Below, one piece after another: positions 1-10,860 of a stretch of DNA of 64,000 nt. Origin of the DNA: Cymbidium sinense. Its lineage: Eukaryota > Streptophyta > Magnoliopsida > Asparagales > Orchidaceae. A program made the position numbers and the translations under genes. How positions within the stretch are numbered: position 1 is the stretch's first letter; every line of letters starts with the position of its first letter. The stretch is from the NCBI GenBank assembly GCA_021442155.1, contig CM038215.1, positions 4,116,976 to 4,180,975 on the forward strand. Reading direction: 5' to 3'. The notes beneath the pieces were generated by a model that saw nothing but the letters and a program-made list of their open reading frames with translations, had not been told where the DNA came from and searched no databases.

Positions 1-1560
1 CCTTGACTATTAGAGATTTGAATACCCTAAATCATATTATAATACCGTATATTGCAGTATAATGTAACATCATATATTTGAGCATCTAGTGATGTATTTT
101 TGGATGTTATAAGATGTTTTGAAATGTTTTAGTATATTATGGTATTGTGCCCTATATTCTATATTAATATAAATAATAAAAATATTGATTTAATAAATGA
201 GATGATGAAATTTATTAAATTTGAAGTGGGAATTAGGTTGTAGTACAAAATGTGTGCTACACCACTTGTAGTCTAAAAAGTAATATTTTATGTTCAAAAT
301 AAATATTATATGTTGTAGCATAGTATAACATTATATATCATAATATATTATTCCACGCATTTTAAATTCTTTTAGTATTTTACAATCATGTAGTCGAACT
401 TACAGTAGCATTATTTATGAAAATGTTGATTTAGACTTTAAAATGGTGGAATTTGGCCAAATTCATAATAGGTAGAGCATGGCATCATAATATATTGTTT
501 CAATTTAAAATAAGTAAGTGATACGACTAAAATATGTAGTTTTTTATTTTTAGACTAATTTATGATTTTTGATCTTAAGCAATCCCTTGTGATGTGATAT
601 GCAATATAATATAATATAATATGTTATAGTGTATTATAATATAGGATGCCATATCATAGTGTAGCATCATGCATTATAGCATACTATTGTGTATTACTAC
701 TTATTGTTTAGCATATTTTAATTTATTATAGTATGATGTTGTAGAGTTTGTACTGATATAATTCATAAAAATATTGATTTATAGGCTGAGATGGTGGGAT
801 TTGATCAAATTTAAGTTATGTTTTATGGAACATCATTGGGGTGTGCTACGGTGTGTCATTTAATCAAAAGAATGGAATTTTGCATCCAAAATAAATGTTC
901 ACTTTCAACCAAATTTTATAAATGTTTTGCTTAAAGTGATTCATTTTAAGGTGTAATGTAAGATAATATATTACATGAAAGAATATTAAAATATAATGTA
1001 CATAACAATATAACTTCACATATATATGAATTTGGTGGGTGTTACTAAATGTTATTGTACATTTTAGTATGTTTTACTTTTGTTATAATACATTGGGTAA
1101 AATCTCAGAAAATATTAATTTCAAGGTTAAGATGGAAGAATTTGGCCAAATTCATGGCACACACTAAGAAGCAACACCAAAATTATGCCATTTTGTACCA
1201 TTTCTAATAGAAAAATAATAATTTTACATCCAAAATGAACATTATTCATATTTTGAGAAAATTTTGTTATTTGTTCCTTTAAGTGATTCTAATGAGGTGT
1301 AATGTTAGACAATATATTATACTATAGCAAACTATAATATAACATTGTATATTATAATATAATATCACATGTTACTTCAAACTATAATATGTTTAGCATG
1401 ATATTGTATAGTTAGTTTGAGCTTGCACCATCACAAATCTTAAAATGTTGATTACAATGTTAAGATGATATAATTTGAACAAATACATTATTAGGATTTT
1501 GGTTGAAGTATTAAAGGTGTGCATAAGAGAAGAAAAAAGATTTGATGAGAATTCTATGTC
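1..1560. repeat. Degenerate ~335-bp tandem repeat, 3' noncoding region of block A
   Basis: Five diverged units can be aligned on an anchor of the form ATRTTGATTT followed by AGATGRTGGAATTTGGCCAAATT. The anchors begin at 182, 424, 771, 1112 and 1445, giving steps of 242, 347, 341 and 333 bp. Each unit also has runs of ATAATATAA words and a conserved stretch around TTTTACATCCAAAATGAA. The same array occurs at the low end of blocks B, C and D. It lies beyond the integrase end of the element, where tandem repeats are known in the 3' untranslated region of Ogre/Tat elements. No gene is seen here; small ORFs have no protein similarity I recognise. Confidence 0.7.
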
Positions 1561-3950
1561 AAGGACATGGAGGGAGATCCATTAGGTGATCATACATGCA
1601 TTGGACTTATCTTGTGAGGGGTCTATGTCAAGGGCATAGAAGATGAAAATCTACTGAGGATAAGGTTTGAATTTGATTTGATTATATGATTTTTGGAAAG
1701 AAGATTCACGGGTGATATGAATCCATAATCCACCAGGGATTAAGATTGAATCAACTTTAACTTGCTTTATTTTAATTGATGCTGAGGCATATCTGCTAGA
1801 GATATGGGATCAAGTCTACTGGGGATCGGGTATATGAACCTACCACTAGGGAAGCAGGTTCAGGCTATCCGTTGGAGATTGGAATTTGAGTTTGATTTCG
1901 TAGATTTATTTGGGGATGTATTCACTGGGATAAGAGTTTGCTTGGATTTCTTTGATTTAGAGTCTACTGGGGGAGTTGGTTTAATTTAGATCCACTAGGG
2001 AGGTTGGTTTTGAATTTAATTTGTTTGCTTGACTTATTTATGTATGATTTGGGGCTCCTCTGGGGAGAAGGGTGTGATTTAACTCCATTGGGGAAAATCA
2101 TATTCGATTTAATTTAATCTGAGTTAATGTATGGACCCTGTCGATGTATGATGGACCCACTAGAAGGGGTTATATCATCCTTGACCTTCCTCAGGTTTAT
2201 AAATCCAAAGGGATAGTCTACAAGTTGGGAGAGCTAGCCAACCTAAGGGGTTGCCTTTCGGTGTGCAATGACTATGCTAGGAAGAAGGTGTAGTAGACTT
2301 ACATCTTCCAAAGCAAGGAATAACCATCGAGATGACCTATTGGATGCACAACAAATCGAACCTGACCTAGGGTGGCTACTGAGTGAATTCCATTGGGAAC
2401 TTATGTCAACTCAAAACTAGTCGGGATTAATTTTATCTTAATTTCATGTGATTTGATATGGTTTGTTTGGTTTTGTTTGATTTCAAATTGAGGTCATATC
2501 CACTGGGGATGTGAGCTCGATCAAATTTTATAGATTTAATTTATGGACCATGTTAGTCTGTGATGGACCCACTAAGATGGGGCTATATCATATGTCTATC
2601 TCATTTATAAATCCAAAGGGATAGTCTCGTAGTGGGGTAGAGGTAGCCTAAGGGTTTCCTTTGGTATGCGATATGCTAAAAGAAGGCATAGTAGACTTAT
2701 ATCTTCTAAAGTAGGGAACAACTACTGCGGTGACATGTTGGTAGCAGAACAAATCCAACCTGACTTAGGGGCGACTACTAAGTGAATATCGCTGGGGACT
2801 TATATCAACTTAAGAGTAGTCAGGTGATTCCTATAGGGAGTATTGTTGACACTGCTCTAAAGATAGGATACCTGCTTGGGAAAAGGTACTGCTAGGCATG
2901 TCCTCCTAATCCACAAGTGGATATATATTTTGTTTATATTTTTGCGTGGACCCTATTGGTGTAGAAGGGACCACACTGAGAAGGGGCTATGTTAGCCTTA
3001 ACCTATCTCAAATTTACTGGACCAAGGGAGAATCTACACATCCACAGGATGGACTCTCCAACCACAGGGGTAGTTACTAGGAAAGGGGAACTGTCCAATC
3101 CGATAGTAACATGGGTAGTATCTAAATGGGGTCGTAAAGGTCTTGATCCAAATATAGTGCCCATAGGGGAGGTGCTGCTTGGGGCATTATCCTGAGCCCT
3201 AGGAAGAAGCCTATAAGTGTATGGTGGTCAACATAAGGAGAAAGAGTAGTAAACTTACATCTACCATGATTGCTGTATCCTATGGTGTGAGAACCAACCA
3301 ACCTAAGGTGTATCCATCAGCATAGTGAGAACCAACCAACCTAAGGTGCCCATTACTATATAATGATCAATTTGGAAAGAAAGTGTGTAGGATTATAACT
3401 TTCTAAGTGACGATCATCGGGATAGTCATCATGGATAGATGTTCTCGACCTAGACTACTAAGAGAGGAGCCCCGAGGAAGGACTGGACCCAAACATGAAG
3501 TAGTCAGGAGGGAAGGAGCCACTAGGAGACTAATCCTAAACCTCAAATATGCTCGACCAAGTCAATGTATGAAGGCTAATCCAAGAAGAAATCATAGTAG
3601 ACTAACATCCTCTTAAACGAAGCCAACATGAGATAGCTTATTGGCCACACAGTAAGGCTTACCAAACTAACAAGGTACTCATCAGTATGTAGTGGCCAAG
3701 TAAGGAAGGAAAGTGTAGCAGAATTATATCTTCCAAAGCAAGAAGACCACTAGGGTGAACACTAGCAGGGTAGCACGTCAGCTTGACCTAGAGTAGTTAT
3801 TGAGTGAGTGACCCTTGGGGCATTATCTCAATTCAGAGTAGCCTGAGATAAAAGATATGTGTTTGCTTTATATGTTTGTGTGTAGTTTATGTTTATGTTG
3901 TGTTGATGAAGGATAGGATACCGCTCGAGTTCCTTACACCTACCCTAAAC
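1560..3950. repeat. Minisatellite-like and ~410-bp tandem repeats, block A
   Basis: Between about 1575 and 2110 the motif CCACTRGGGA recurs in diverged form every 20-75 bp, roughly a dozen times. It is followed by three diverged units of about 410 bp that start with a GGACC...GGGACCCACTGAGAAGGGG-like segment at 2131, 2543 and 2946 (steps 412 and 403). Each unit contains segments such as AAATCCAAAGGGATAGTCTA and CTTACATCTTC. From 3240 to 3900 similar words continue, including a short duplication of AACCAACCAACCTAAGGTG near 3293 and 3331. The equivalent region in block B is 19900-22380; block C has lost it. No convincing coding sequence is present. Confidence 0.6.
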
Positions 3951-3953
3951 ACA

Positions 3954-5110
3954 TCATGGAAGATTCACAAATAATAATACCTTCAATATGGAAGAGATTG
4001 AATTCAAAATGGAATTTTCATTGATGATAATTATTTTGAAACATAATTTATAATATTTCTTTAAGTAGATCTTGGAAGAATTAGGCGCCTCCTTATGATT
4101 AATAAGCGATAAGATCCTCCTTGGTAGGCCTTCTCTATGATAAAAGGGCCTTCCCAAGTGGGTTCAAACTTGCCTCCCATCTTACGATAAGCAATAATTG
4201 GCCTCCTTAGAACTAAAATAAGCTCTCCTACTTCAAAAGCTCTAGGACGGACCAACTTATTATGAGCTTGAATCATTTTATCTTTGTACAACTTAAGGTT
4301 TTAGCATGCCCACAGGTGTCTCTCCCCCAAACCTTTGAGCTCTTCTAACCGTAACTTGGCATTCAACTCTATTGTGATCTTACTACCCACAACTATCTTT
4401 AGTGATGGGAGTTGGACTTCTAATGGTAGAATGGCTTCAGACCCATACATTAAGGAGAAAGGAGTAGACTGAGTTGGAGTTTTATATGTTGTGTGGTAGG
4501 CCCATAAGGCTTTAACTAACTGCTCATGCCACTGTCCCTTATTATTATCGAGTGTTTTCTTTAGTATTAGGATGAGACTTTTGTTGAAGGCTTCTACTAA
4601 GCCATTTGCCCTCGGGTAGTTGATGGTAGAAAATCTCCAATCTATGTTGTGTCTCTGGGCAAAGTTATTGATCTCGGTGTTCTTGAATGCAGTACTATTG
4701 TCAGATATAATTTATTGAGGCACTCCAAACCTATATACAATATGGTTCTTAAAAAATTGGAGCACATGCTAAGCTATGACCTCTCTGAGTGAAAATGCCT
4801 TAACCCATTTAGAAAAGTAGTCAATAGCAGTTAATATGAACTAATGACCCTTGGAAGAAGGAGGATCAATCAGACCCACTATGTCAATACCCCAACACTC
4901 GAATGGCCATGAGGCCAATGTAGGATGTAGAATGTTGGGTGGTTGGTGTAGGACCACATAGTGTATTTGACATTGGTGGCATCACTAGCGTGTCCATGCA
5001 ATCTTTGATCATCGGCGACCCAGTAGTATCTCTTGATCTTGGCTTTCATCTTCAATTGGTTGGCTCCACATAATCCAGCATACCTTGGTCATGATCTTAT
5101 GGGCTTGTCT
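3954..5110 (-). pseudogene. Integrase region of block A (broken)
   Basis: Integrase joins retrotransposon cDNA to host DNA. Reading the minus strand from about 5000 down, the zinc-finger side is frameshifted and the first part of the core is interrupted by stops. The rest of the core is readable: S-D-N-S-T-A-F (around 4700, the second catalytic Asp) and G-L-V-E-A-F-N-K (around 4600, the catalytic Glu region). The C-terminal domain at 4061-4291 reads L-V-L-R-R-P-I ... G-G-K-F-E-P-T-W-E-G-P-F-I-I, the GPF/Y-type module of gypsy integrases. Usual SDNG is SDNS here. The frame is lost before 3954, where the repeated 3' noncoding region begins. Clear family, non-functional. Confidence 0.85.
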
Positions 5111-5910
5111 AAATAATGTAACTATATATGATCGAAAGATCGTTGGTACAAGAAACCATCCATAAGAGCATAGGAAAGTGCTCTCTGCTTCATCTGATGG
5201 GCTTGGGACTTCTCTTGAGGTTGTTTGCTTTTATTTAGGTAATCCATGAATGGTTGCCTCAAATCTAACTCCTCATCCTTCTTAGAAATGGCAACCTCCC
5301 CTTCAAGAGAATACTTTTTGATGAGTTCAATATCAATAAGGGATAAGACTTGTCTATTTCGGACCTTTATTGATATGGACTCATCCTCCATGCCAACTCA
5401 TTAACAAGCTTGGCTAAAGCATACATTGACATTCTCTCGAGGAATTTTATAATGGTAACCTGGATTTGGACCAACAACTCCATGATGTACTTGTGATAGT
5501 GTGATGGACACTCTTTATAGGACCCAATAATTTGGTTGATAACTAACTAGAATCCCCAAAGATGTTGATGTTCTAGATGCTTAGAGTAATGGATAACTCC
5601 AGACTGACAATCAAAACCTCATATTTGACTTCATTATTGGTGCAAGGATTAGACAGATGATATGAGAATCTCATCTCATCGCGTTCAAAAGTTAAGAGAA
5701 CTATTCCTACTTCCGCCTTTCTTGGAATAGTAGATTGTGGTTCTTCTCCTCTTTGAGAGAAAGATGCACCATTAAAGTACATATCCAAGCAATGAATGCT
5801 AGTATCACCTAAGTTCATTATTTTTTCATCTAGGAGATCATCACTAAATGGAGAGTCTGCAGAAAGTGGGTGTGTTTCTAAGAAATCTGCTAGTGCATGT
5901 CCTTTCACCG
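5111..5910 (-). pseudogene. Second (archaeal-type) RNase H and linker of block A
   Basis: The minus-strand frame at 5573-5908 contains M-Y-F-N-G-A, then V-G-I-V-L-L-T, S-Y-H-L-S-N-P-C-T-N-N-E-V-K-Y-E-V-L-I-V-S-L-E, which matches the additional RNase H found between the standard RNase H and integrase in Tat-lineage gypsy elements (known feature of that lineage). The first catalytic Asp, normally in Y-F-D-G, is Asn here. The downstream G-D-S-Q-type motif is lost to frameshift. The frame at 5122-5391 belongs to the linker to integrase and ends with a segment (L-Y-Q-R-S-F-D) typical of that linker. Degraded, with in-frame stops and frame changes between the pieces. Confidence 0.8.
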
Positions 5911-5984
5911 CACAAAGGGGAACGAAGGTAATGTTAAACTACGAGAGGATCATGGACCATCGTGCTAACCGTTTGGATAGTGTC

Positions 5985-6335
5985 ATTCATGTCATGAGAT
6001 AATGTAGTGGATTGATCCTAGAGATTAAGTTCACTTTATGAGGAATCATGTAGTGTTGTAGCTTTTGGGATGCAAAGATTAAAGTTAGGCAATGCTTCTC
6101 AATGGGTGGATAATTAGCCTTAGCTGGGATTAGATGACGGCTGAGGTAGTAGAGTGCATTTTCCTTCCCTTCATCATTGGCTTGGGGTAACAAAGCACTA
6201 AGGGAGTCGTCTAATGTAGTAGTGTAAAGCATAAGTGGCTTGCCCAGGATAGGGGCTACTAGAACCGATGGTGAAGCTGATGCCTTCGAAGGCATGCTCA
6301 CACTTATCATCTCACTTGAATTTGGCATTATTTTT
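5985..6335 (-). pseudogene. RNase H domain of block A
   Basis: The 113-residue minus-strand frame reads L-M-L-Y-T-T-T-L-D-D-S-L-S-A-L-L, then G-K-E-N-A-L-Y-Y-L-S-R, P-P-I-E-K-H-C-L-T-L-I-F-A and L-Q-H-Y-M ... L-I-S-R-I-N-P-L-H-Y-L-M. This is the standard gypsy RNase H that degrades the RNA strand after first-strand synthesis. The Asp in L-D-D-S and the Glu in I-E-K are at the expected places, so this domain is the least damaged part of block A, though it is cut off from its neighbours by frameshifts. Confidence 0.85.
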
Positions 6336-7250
6336 GATAAGTGCTGAGAATAGATGACATCTTCTTGATAGGTTGGATATAAAGTATCTTTGATATGCCA
6401 ACTGACCTTAAAATGATCTAAGTTGAGTTCAACTTTTAGGGGTTGGCATTTTTAATATTGCCATGATCTTCTCTAGATCGATTTCAATTCCCTGGTGTCG
6501 GACAACAAACCAAGGAAGTTTCCTAAAGTTACTTTGAATGAACACTTCAGAGGGTTCATTTTGAGGTTAAATTATCTTAATTGTTCAAAAAATACTCTCA
6601 AATCAAAGAGATGGTCTTCCTTTTTTCTACTTTTAGCCACGAGATCATCGACATAGCACTTGACTTGATGTTGAATGAGTTCGTCGAACATTCGAGTCAT
6701 AACCCATTGGTATGTAGAACCAACATTTTAAAGCTAAAAGGCATGACCTTATAGCAATTGATTCTAATCGGGGATCTAAAAGTAGTGTTTCTTTCATCTT
6801 CAGGGGCCATCTTTATTTGGTTATATTTAGATGAGCCATCCATAAAATAGAAGAATGCATGATATGAGGCAATATCCACCATCAGCTCTGAGATTAATAG
6901 TGGAAATTTGTATTTTGGACATGCCATATTTAAATCCTTAAAATTAATGCAAATGTGAATTTGGCCATTCTATTTCTTAAGGGATGATCTTTGGCTAACT
7001 AGGGTATTTTCTTCGAATGAACATCGATCAGTTTCTTAACTTTAGAAATGACCTATTGTTCTATGTCTAATATTATGCATCTAAGAGCTTGGTTGATAGG
7101 GTTAGTAGTAGGCTCTATTATTAGCTTATGGACTGCTATGTCAGGAGCCAATCCAAGCATCTCTTCATAACTCCATTCAAAGGAGTCCTTAAACTCAGTC
7201 AATAGCCTAACTAAGTCATTGGATTCAATTTCATTCAACATAGAACTGAT
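6336..7250 (-). pseudogene. Reverse transcriptase of block A
   Basis: Minus-strand pieces include F-K-D-S-F-E-W-S-Y-E-E-M-L-G-L (7053-7241, the conserved segment before RT in this lineage), N-G-Q-I-H-I-C-I-N-F-K-D-L-N near 6950, M-A-C-P-K-Y-K-F-P-L, then F-Y-F-M-D-G-S-S-K-Y-N-Q-I (6697-6927), and a C-Y-V-D-D-L active-site segment near 6640-6660. Usual G-Y-N-Q-I is K-Y-N-Q-I here. The YVDD box is present but in a different frame from the upstream palm, so the enzyme cannot be made. Below 6500 the thumb region is recognisable but scrambled by frameshifts. Confidence 0.85.
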
Positions 7251-8120
7251 GTATGTTGGGCATGGATCTTATTCAATTCCTAATTCTGATTTCCTTGAGC
7301 TCATTGATGGTTGACTTGATCTCTTCTTCAAACTCTAGTGGTGCATCTTTGACTTCAAAATAATCTGGATCATATGAGGTTTTTAAGTATAGCTCCTCAT
7401 ATGAGTTAATGTGATTTGAAAAGAACCTGTCAGATTTTAAATGATTGGTGATGACTAGCAAGTATCATTATCATTTGGACCTCTGTAAGCCTAGTCTTGG
7501 TCTTGATTGAGAGCCTTTGAATTTATTCTTTCATATTCTTTCGAAGTAATTTGAATTGTGCTTTGACCAAGTATGTGGGATTAATCCTTTCTTTGCTAAA
7601 TTATGAACACAAGGCAAGTACCAATCAAAAGGTAATTCTATTAAATCTTTATATGAATCATCCTCAAGTTCTACATCAACTTCTTGACTTGAGGATGATG
7701 CTCATGCTCCCAAAGAACCTATGACTCTTCACACCTATGGATGACTTAGGGGCTTCCTTAGCTACCAAACTCTCAACTTTGTGATAGAAAAGTGGGGTTA
7801 GAGCTAAGGTTCCCAAATGATGCCTAACTGTTTCACATATAGACTTGGATACACTTATGATTTGAATCTACTACTAAGAAGAGCTGGCTGGTGTGCTAAC
7901 CATATAAGACTCCTAAGTCTATATGGATAGTAGGTGTACTCCTGATAGCTGGGACATATCTTCTATTGGGTGGCCAATAATGAGGTTTTCCACCACAGGC
8001 CTCTATCTTCTCGGTCGTCATCCATATGTTGTTAGTAATGAAGCGTGGGTGGAATCTAATGTCATGCTCCACTTCCTCCTCCAAGTCAATTTTGCTCCCT
8101 TTTATTTTCTTTTTTTTTTC
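7251..8120 (-). pseudogene. Protease-RT linker of block A
   Basis: The minus-strand frame at 7273-7461 ends with S-T-I-N-E-L-K-E-I, a segment well known just upstream of RT in Tat-lineage polyproteins, preceded by an acidic stretch. Higher up the linker is interrupted and shorter than in block B. Near 7960 it carries I-G-H-P-I-like remnants shared with block B around 26530. No enzyme domain is expected or seen. The plus-strand ORF at 7923-8267 is a shadow made possible by the polypyrimidine tract. Confidence 0.6.
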
Positions 8121-8176
8121 TATTTTATTTTCTTTTTTTTCTCTTTCTTTTCTTTTCTTTTCTCTTTTCTATTTTT
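8105..8176. repeat. Polypyrimidine tract (poly-Lys coding on minus strand), block A
   Basis: About 70 bp of almost pure T and C (TTTTC words). On the minus strand it reads as Lys/Arg/Glu-rich residues directly after the protease-derived segment. The same tract, with different length and interruption pattern, lies at 26698-26757 in block B and 61978-62070 in block C, so it belongs to the element and has changed by slippage since the copies separated. Confidence 0.75.
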
Positions 8177-8490
8177 AAACTTTGGCCAAGTTCACGAGAA
8201 TAGACTTGTTGATTTTGAGGGATGTAGTAAGCCACATCCTCATATATGCCAACCTTGTGAACTATAAATGGCTTGAGATCTCCTTTGACATAATAGACAA
8301 TCCCACCTCTCACAAACTTCATACACTGATGTAGAGAGAATGGAACTATGTTGTTCTCACATATCCATGGTCTTCCAAACAAAGCATGGAAAGATGTATC
8401 CAAGTTTATAATATGAAACTTGGCTTCAGTCTTCCAATCATCTATCTCCAAGGGTAACACAATGGAGCCTAAGGCCTGTTGACCTCACTT
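8125..8490 (-). pseudogene. Protease-derived segment of block A
   Basis: The minus-strand frame reads L-P-L-E-I-D-D-W, then T-S-F-H-A-L-F-G-R-P-W-I, then S-L-H-Q-C-M-K-F, which matches the C-terminal part of the retropepsin region in Tat-lineage gypsy polyproteins (usual form N-L-L-L-G-R-P-W-I-H ... S-L-H-Q). The catalytic D-T/S-G motif should lie just upstream. Instead, reading back from 8460, the same frame gives G-Q-Q-A-L-G after a TGA, and before that D-G-K-I-E-S-T-L-Q-K; I see no catalytic motif. The TGA is shared by blocks B and C. Confidence 0.75.
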
Positions 8491-9119
8491 TTGGAGTGTG
8501 GATTCAATCTTCCCATCTTAGACTTAGGAGTCTTCTAGACACTAAGACTTCCTTAGTCATAAGACATTTCTAATAATTAAGTAAACACTTAACCTAATAC
8601 TAAAGACTTAGAAGGGTTAACCATAAGATTAGGTTATGCCTTAGGGATTAGGATAATCCACCTACCCTACAACCCAAATCCAATCCATGTTCACCATATC
8701 AAACCAAACCTCAAGATCAATTAAAATATCAAATTTAAATCATAATCCAAACCCAAATTCCAAAACCAAATGATTGAAGCCCTTGATCAAATCAAAACTT
8801 GAAACCCTTCCTAACCTATATGACCTATCCCATGGACTTAGTCAATCTTAATCCAAATCAATCAAAAATCAATTGATTTTTTTCATAATAAAATTATATC
8901 TTCAATCATATTCTTAAATATAAATTAAATCTACATTCAAATGATCAAAACTAAATAAAACTAACTCAAATTAAATCAAAACCCTCCTATGCCATATGAC
9001 CCCATAGACTTAGCCAAATTTTAATCCACATCAAGTCAAACTCAATTGATTTTTCATAAATCAATCATATTTTCAATCATCTTTACATATTTAAATGAAA
9101 TATACATTTAAATCATCAA
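8490..9119. repeat. ~175-bp tandem repeat upstream of protease segment, block A
   Basis: Two diverged units carry the segment CATATGACC followed by CATGGACTTAG, then AATCAATTGATTTT and AAATGATCAAAACTAAAT. Anchors lie at about 8818 and 8993 (step 175). Three units are present in blocks B and C. There is no gag-like ORF; all frames are full of stops. Confidence 0.65.
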
Positions 9120-10247
9120 TGGGTTAATTTAATGGGATGACCTATGCCTCCCATGATTTTCTTGGGATTCATTGCTCACTTAACTACTAAATTGACTAAT
9201 TAAACCTTAACTACTCTTTTAAGTTAATTAATGATTAATTAATCACATGAACTAATTAGTTAATTAAGTTTATTAATCATTGTTCAATAGTAAGTGAACT
9301 AAGGAATAGGGTTGGGACCCCTTTCCTAAGTTCATTTCACCCTTTTAAAATGAAATTAATTAAGATTTAACTAATTAATTAAATCACTTAATCAAATTGA
9401 AATCATAATCACATCAAACCTTAATTAATTAATTCATTGGGTAGATCTTTAGGTGTTTAATAACCTGAAGGAGTTTAATGAAACTATGGTTAGTCCACAC
9501 GTGTGAGAAAACCATAAAAGTAATTGATTAAGTCCCTTAATCTAATTAACTATTAATCATGAGCCAATTGCATCAGGCCTCTTTTATTTTCTAGGATCAT
9601 TGCAAGTTTATTTTCCATGCATATCATGTTGGCTCATAATTATTTAGTTAATTACTTTAAGTTGACATAGGTAAGGGTAATTAATTCATCTAATTAAGGG
9701 TTCAACTTAATTAATCCATAAAATCAACTTAATTACATTTTCTTAAATTAAATCAAATTACTAATGGGGAATGGGTTTAAAACAACTAGTTATGATTTCT
9801 CTTTTCCTCTTTAAATCAATTCAAATCCAAAACTTAATTAATAAAGAAGCTTTGGTTTGCTTTAAATAATCTTATTTGATTTGATTGTCCTTAAGAACTA
9901 GTTTGGTTGAATGAATCACATGCTTATATTTGATTGTCCTCTTTCCAATCATGTTAAATTTGGTTGGTCATTTGAATTCATGCATCCATCTTTTCAAAAT
10001 CAAGTAAATAAAATGGATTTCCTTCATGTAAGCTTGCATGTGTTGATTTAATTTAATATATGCGTTGCTATTATCACTATTAAATCCAAATATATTTTTT
10101 GAAATGCTTATAAATGAATAATAATAAGTGTTATGATGATAGTTATAAATACATAAGAAATGCATGTGCTTATAGTATAAGTGTATGAATGTTGAGTTCT
10201 CTTTCCTCCATTCATGTGTTGATCTATATAAGATTGAATGGTAATGG
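9120..10247. other. AT-rich noncoding end region of block A
   Basis: This stretch is colinear with block B from about 30426 to 31020 (shared segments such as TTAATTTAATGGGATGACC, GGTTAGTCCACA and GTGTGAGAAAACCA), then continues alone from about 9740. It is rich in TTAATTAA words. A 151-codon minus-strand frame (9968-10423) crosses the start of the tandem cassettes and has no recognisable motif. I see no tRNA, promoter or gene here. Confidence 0.5.
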
Positions 10248-10860
10248 GTATATAGTCTGGACATCTTGGGAACATGAGGCTTTAGCTTGCCCCAAGGAGG
10301 TCGTTTGATTACCTCACTTCCCTGGTTTAACAATGGCATATACCTATTTGATTTTATTCGTATGTATAGAAAATGATTCAATAAAAGAAAATATATAATC
10401 TTTGCATGGTTTCTTTCCCTCATTTACATATACATCCATGTGTGTCCAAGAAAAGCAAGTATATAGTCTGGATATCCCGGGAATATGAGGCTTTAGTTAG
10501 CCACAAGGAGGTCATTTGATTACCTTACTTCCCTGGTTTAACAATGACGTACTTGCCTATATCTTTGTACATGTACATGTATATGTGATTAGTGAATGAA
10601 AATCAAATTTTACATTAAAATTGCATGCATTCATAATTGACTAAGTGGTTGAATTAATTAGCCATATGATTTGGAGATTACTTCTTATGTTCATGTATAC
10701 AAATTTACATATGTTTGAATACAAATGAGTATATAGTCAGGACATCTCGAGAATATGAGGCTTTAGTTAGCTCCAAGGAGGTCATTTGATTACCTCACTT
10801 CCCTAGTTTAACAATGACACATGCCTATTTAATTTCATTCTTTTGTCCATTTTTATGTAA
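10248..10860. repeat. Three ~118-bp cassettes in loose tandem
   Basis: A segment starting GTATATAGTC and running through ATGAGGCTTTAG, CAAGGAGGTC, TTTGATTACC and CTTCCCTRGTTTAACAATG occurs at about 10248, 10459 and 10729 (steps 211 and 270). The cassettes are well conserved while the spacers differ. Block B is truncated before this point and block C leaves the window before it, so it is seen only here. Confidence 0.75.

Noticed and set aside
1..1640. The 3' LTR of gypsy block A
   Set aside because: The same sequence does not occur at the high-coordinate end of A or B, and no TG...CA pair or polypurine tract was found, so I left it as a repeated 3' region. A genome-wide alignment of the family would decide.
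8490..9119. CRISPR-like array from regularly spaced repeats
   Set aside because: Units are adjoining diverged tandem repeats without constant short spacers, in a plant genome.
9968..10423. 151-codon minus-strand frame
   Set aside because: It overlaps the first 118-bp cassette, has no motif, and is not preserved in the colinear part of block B.
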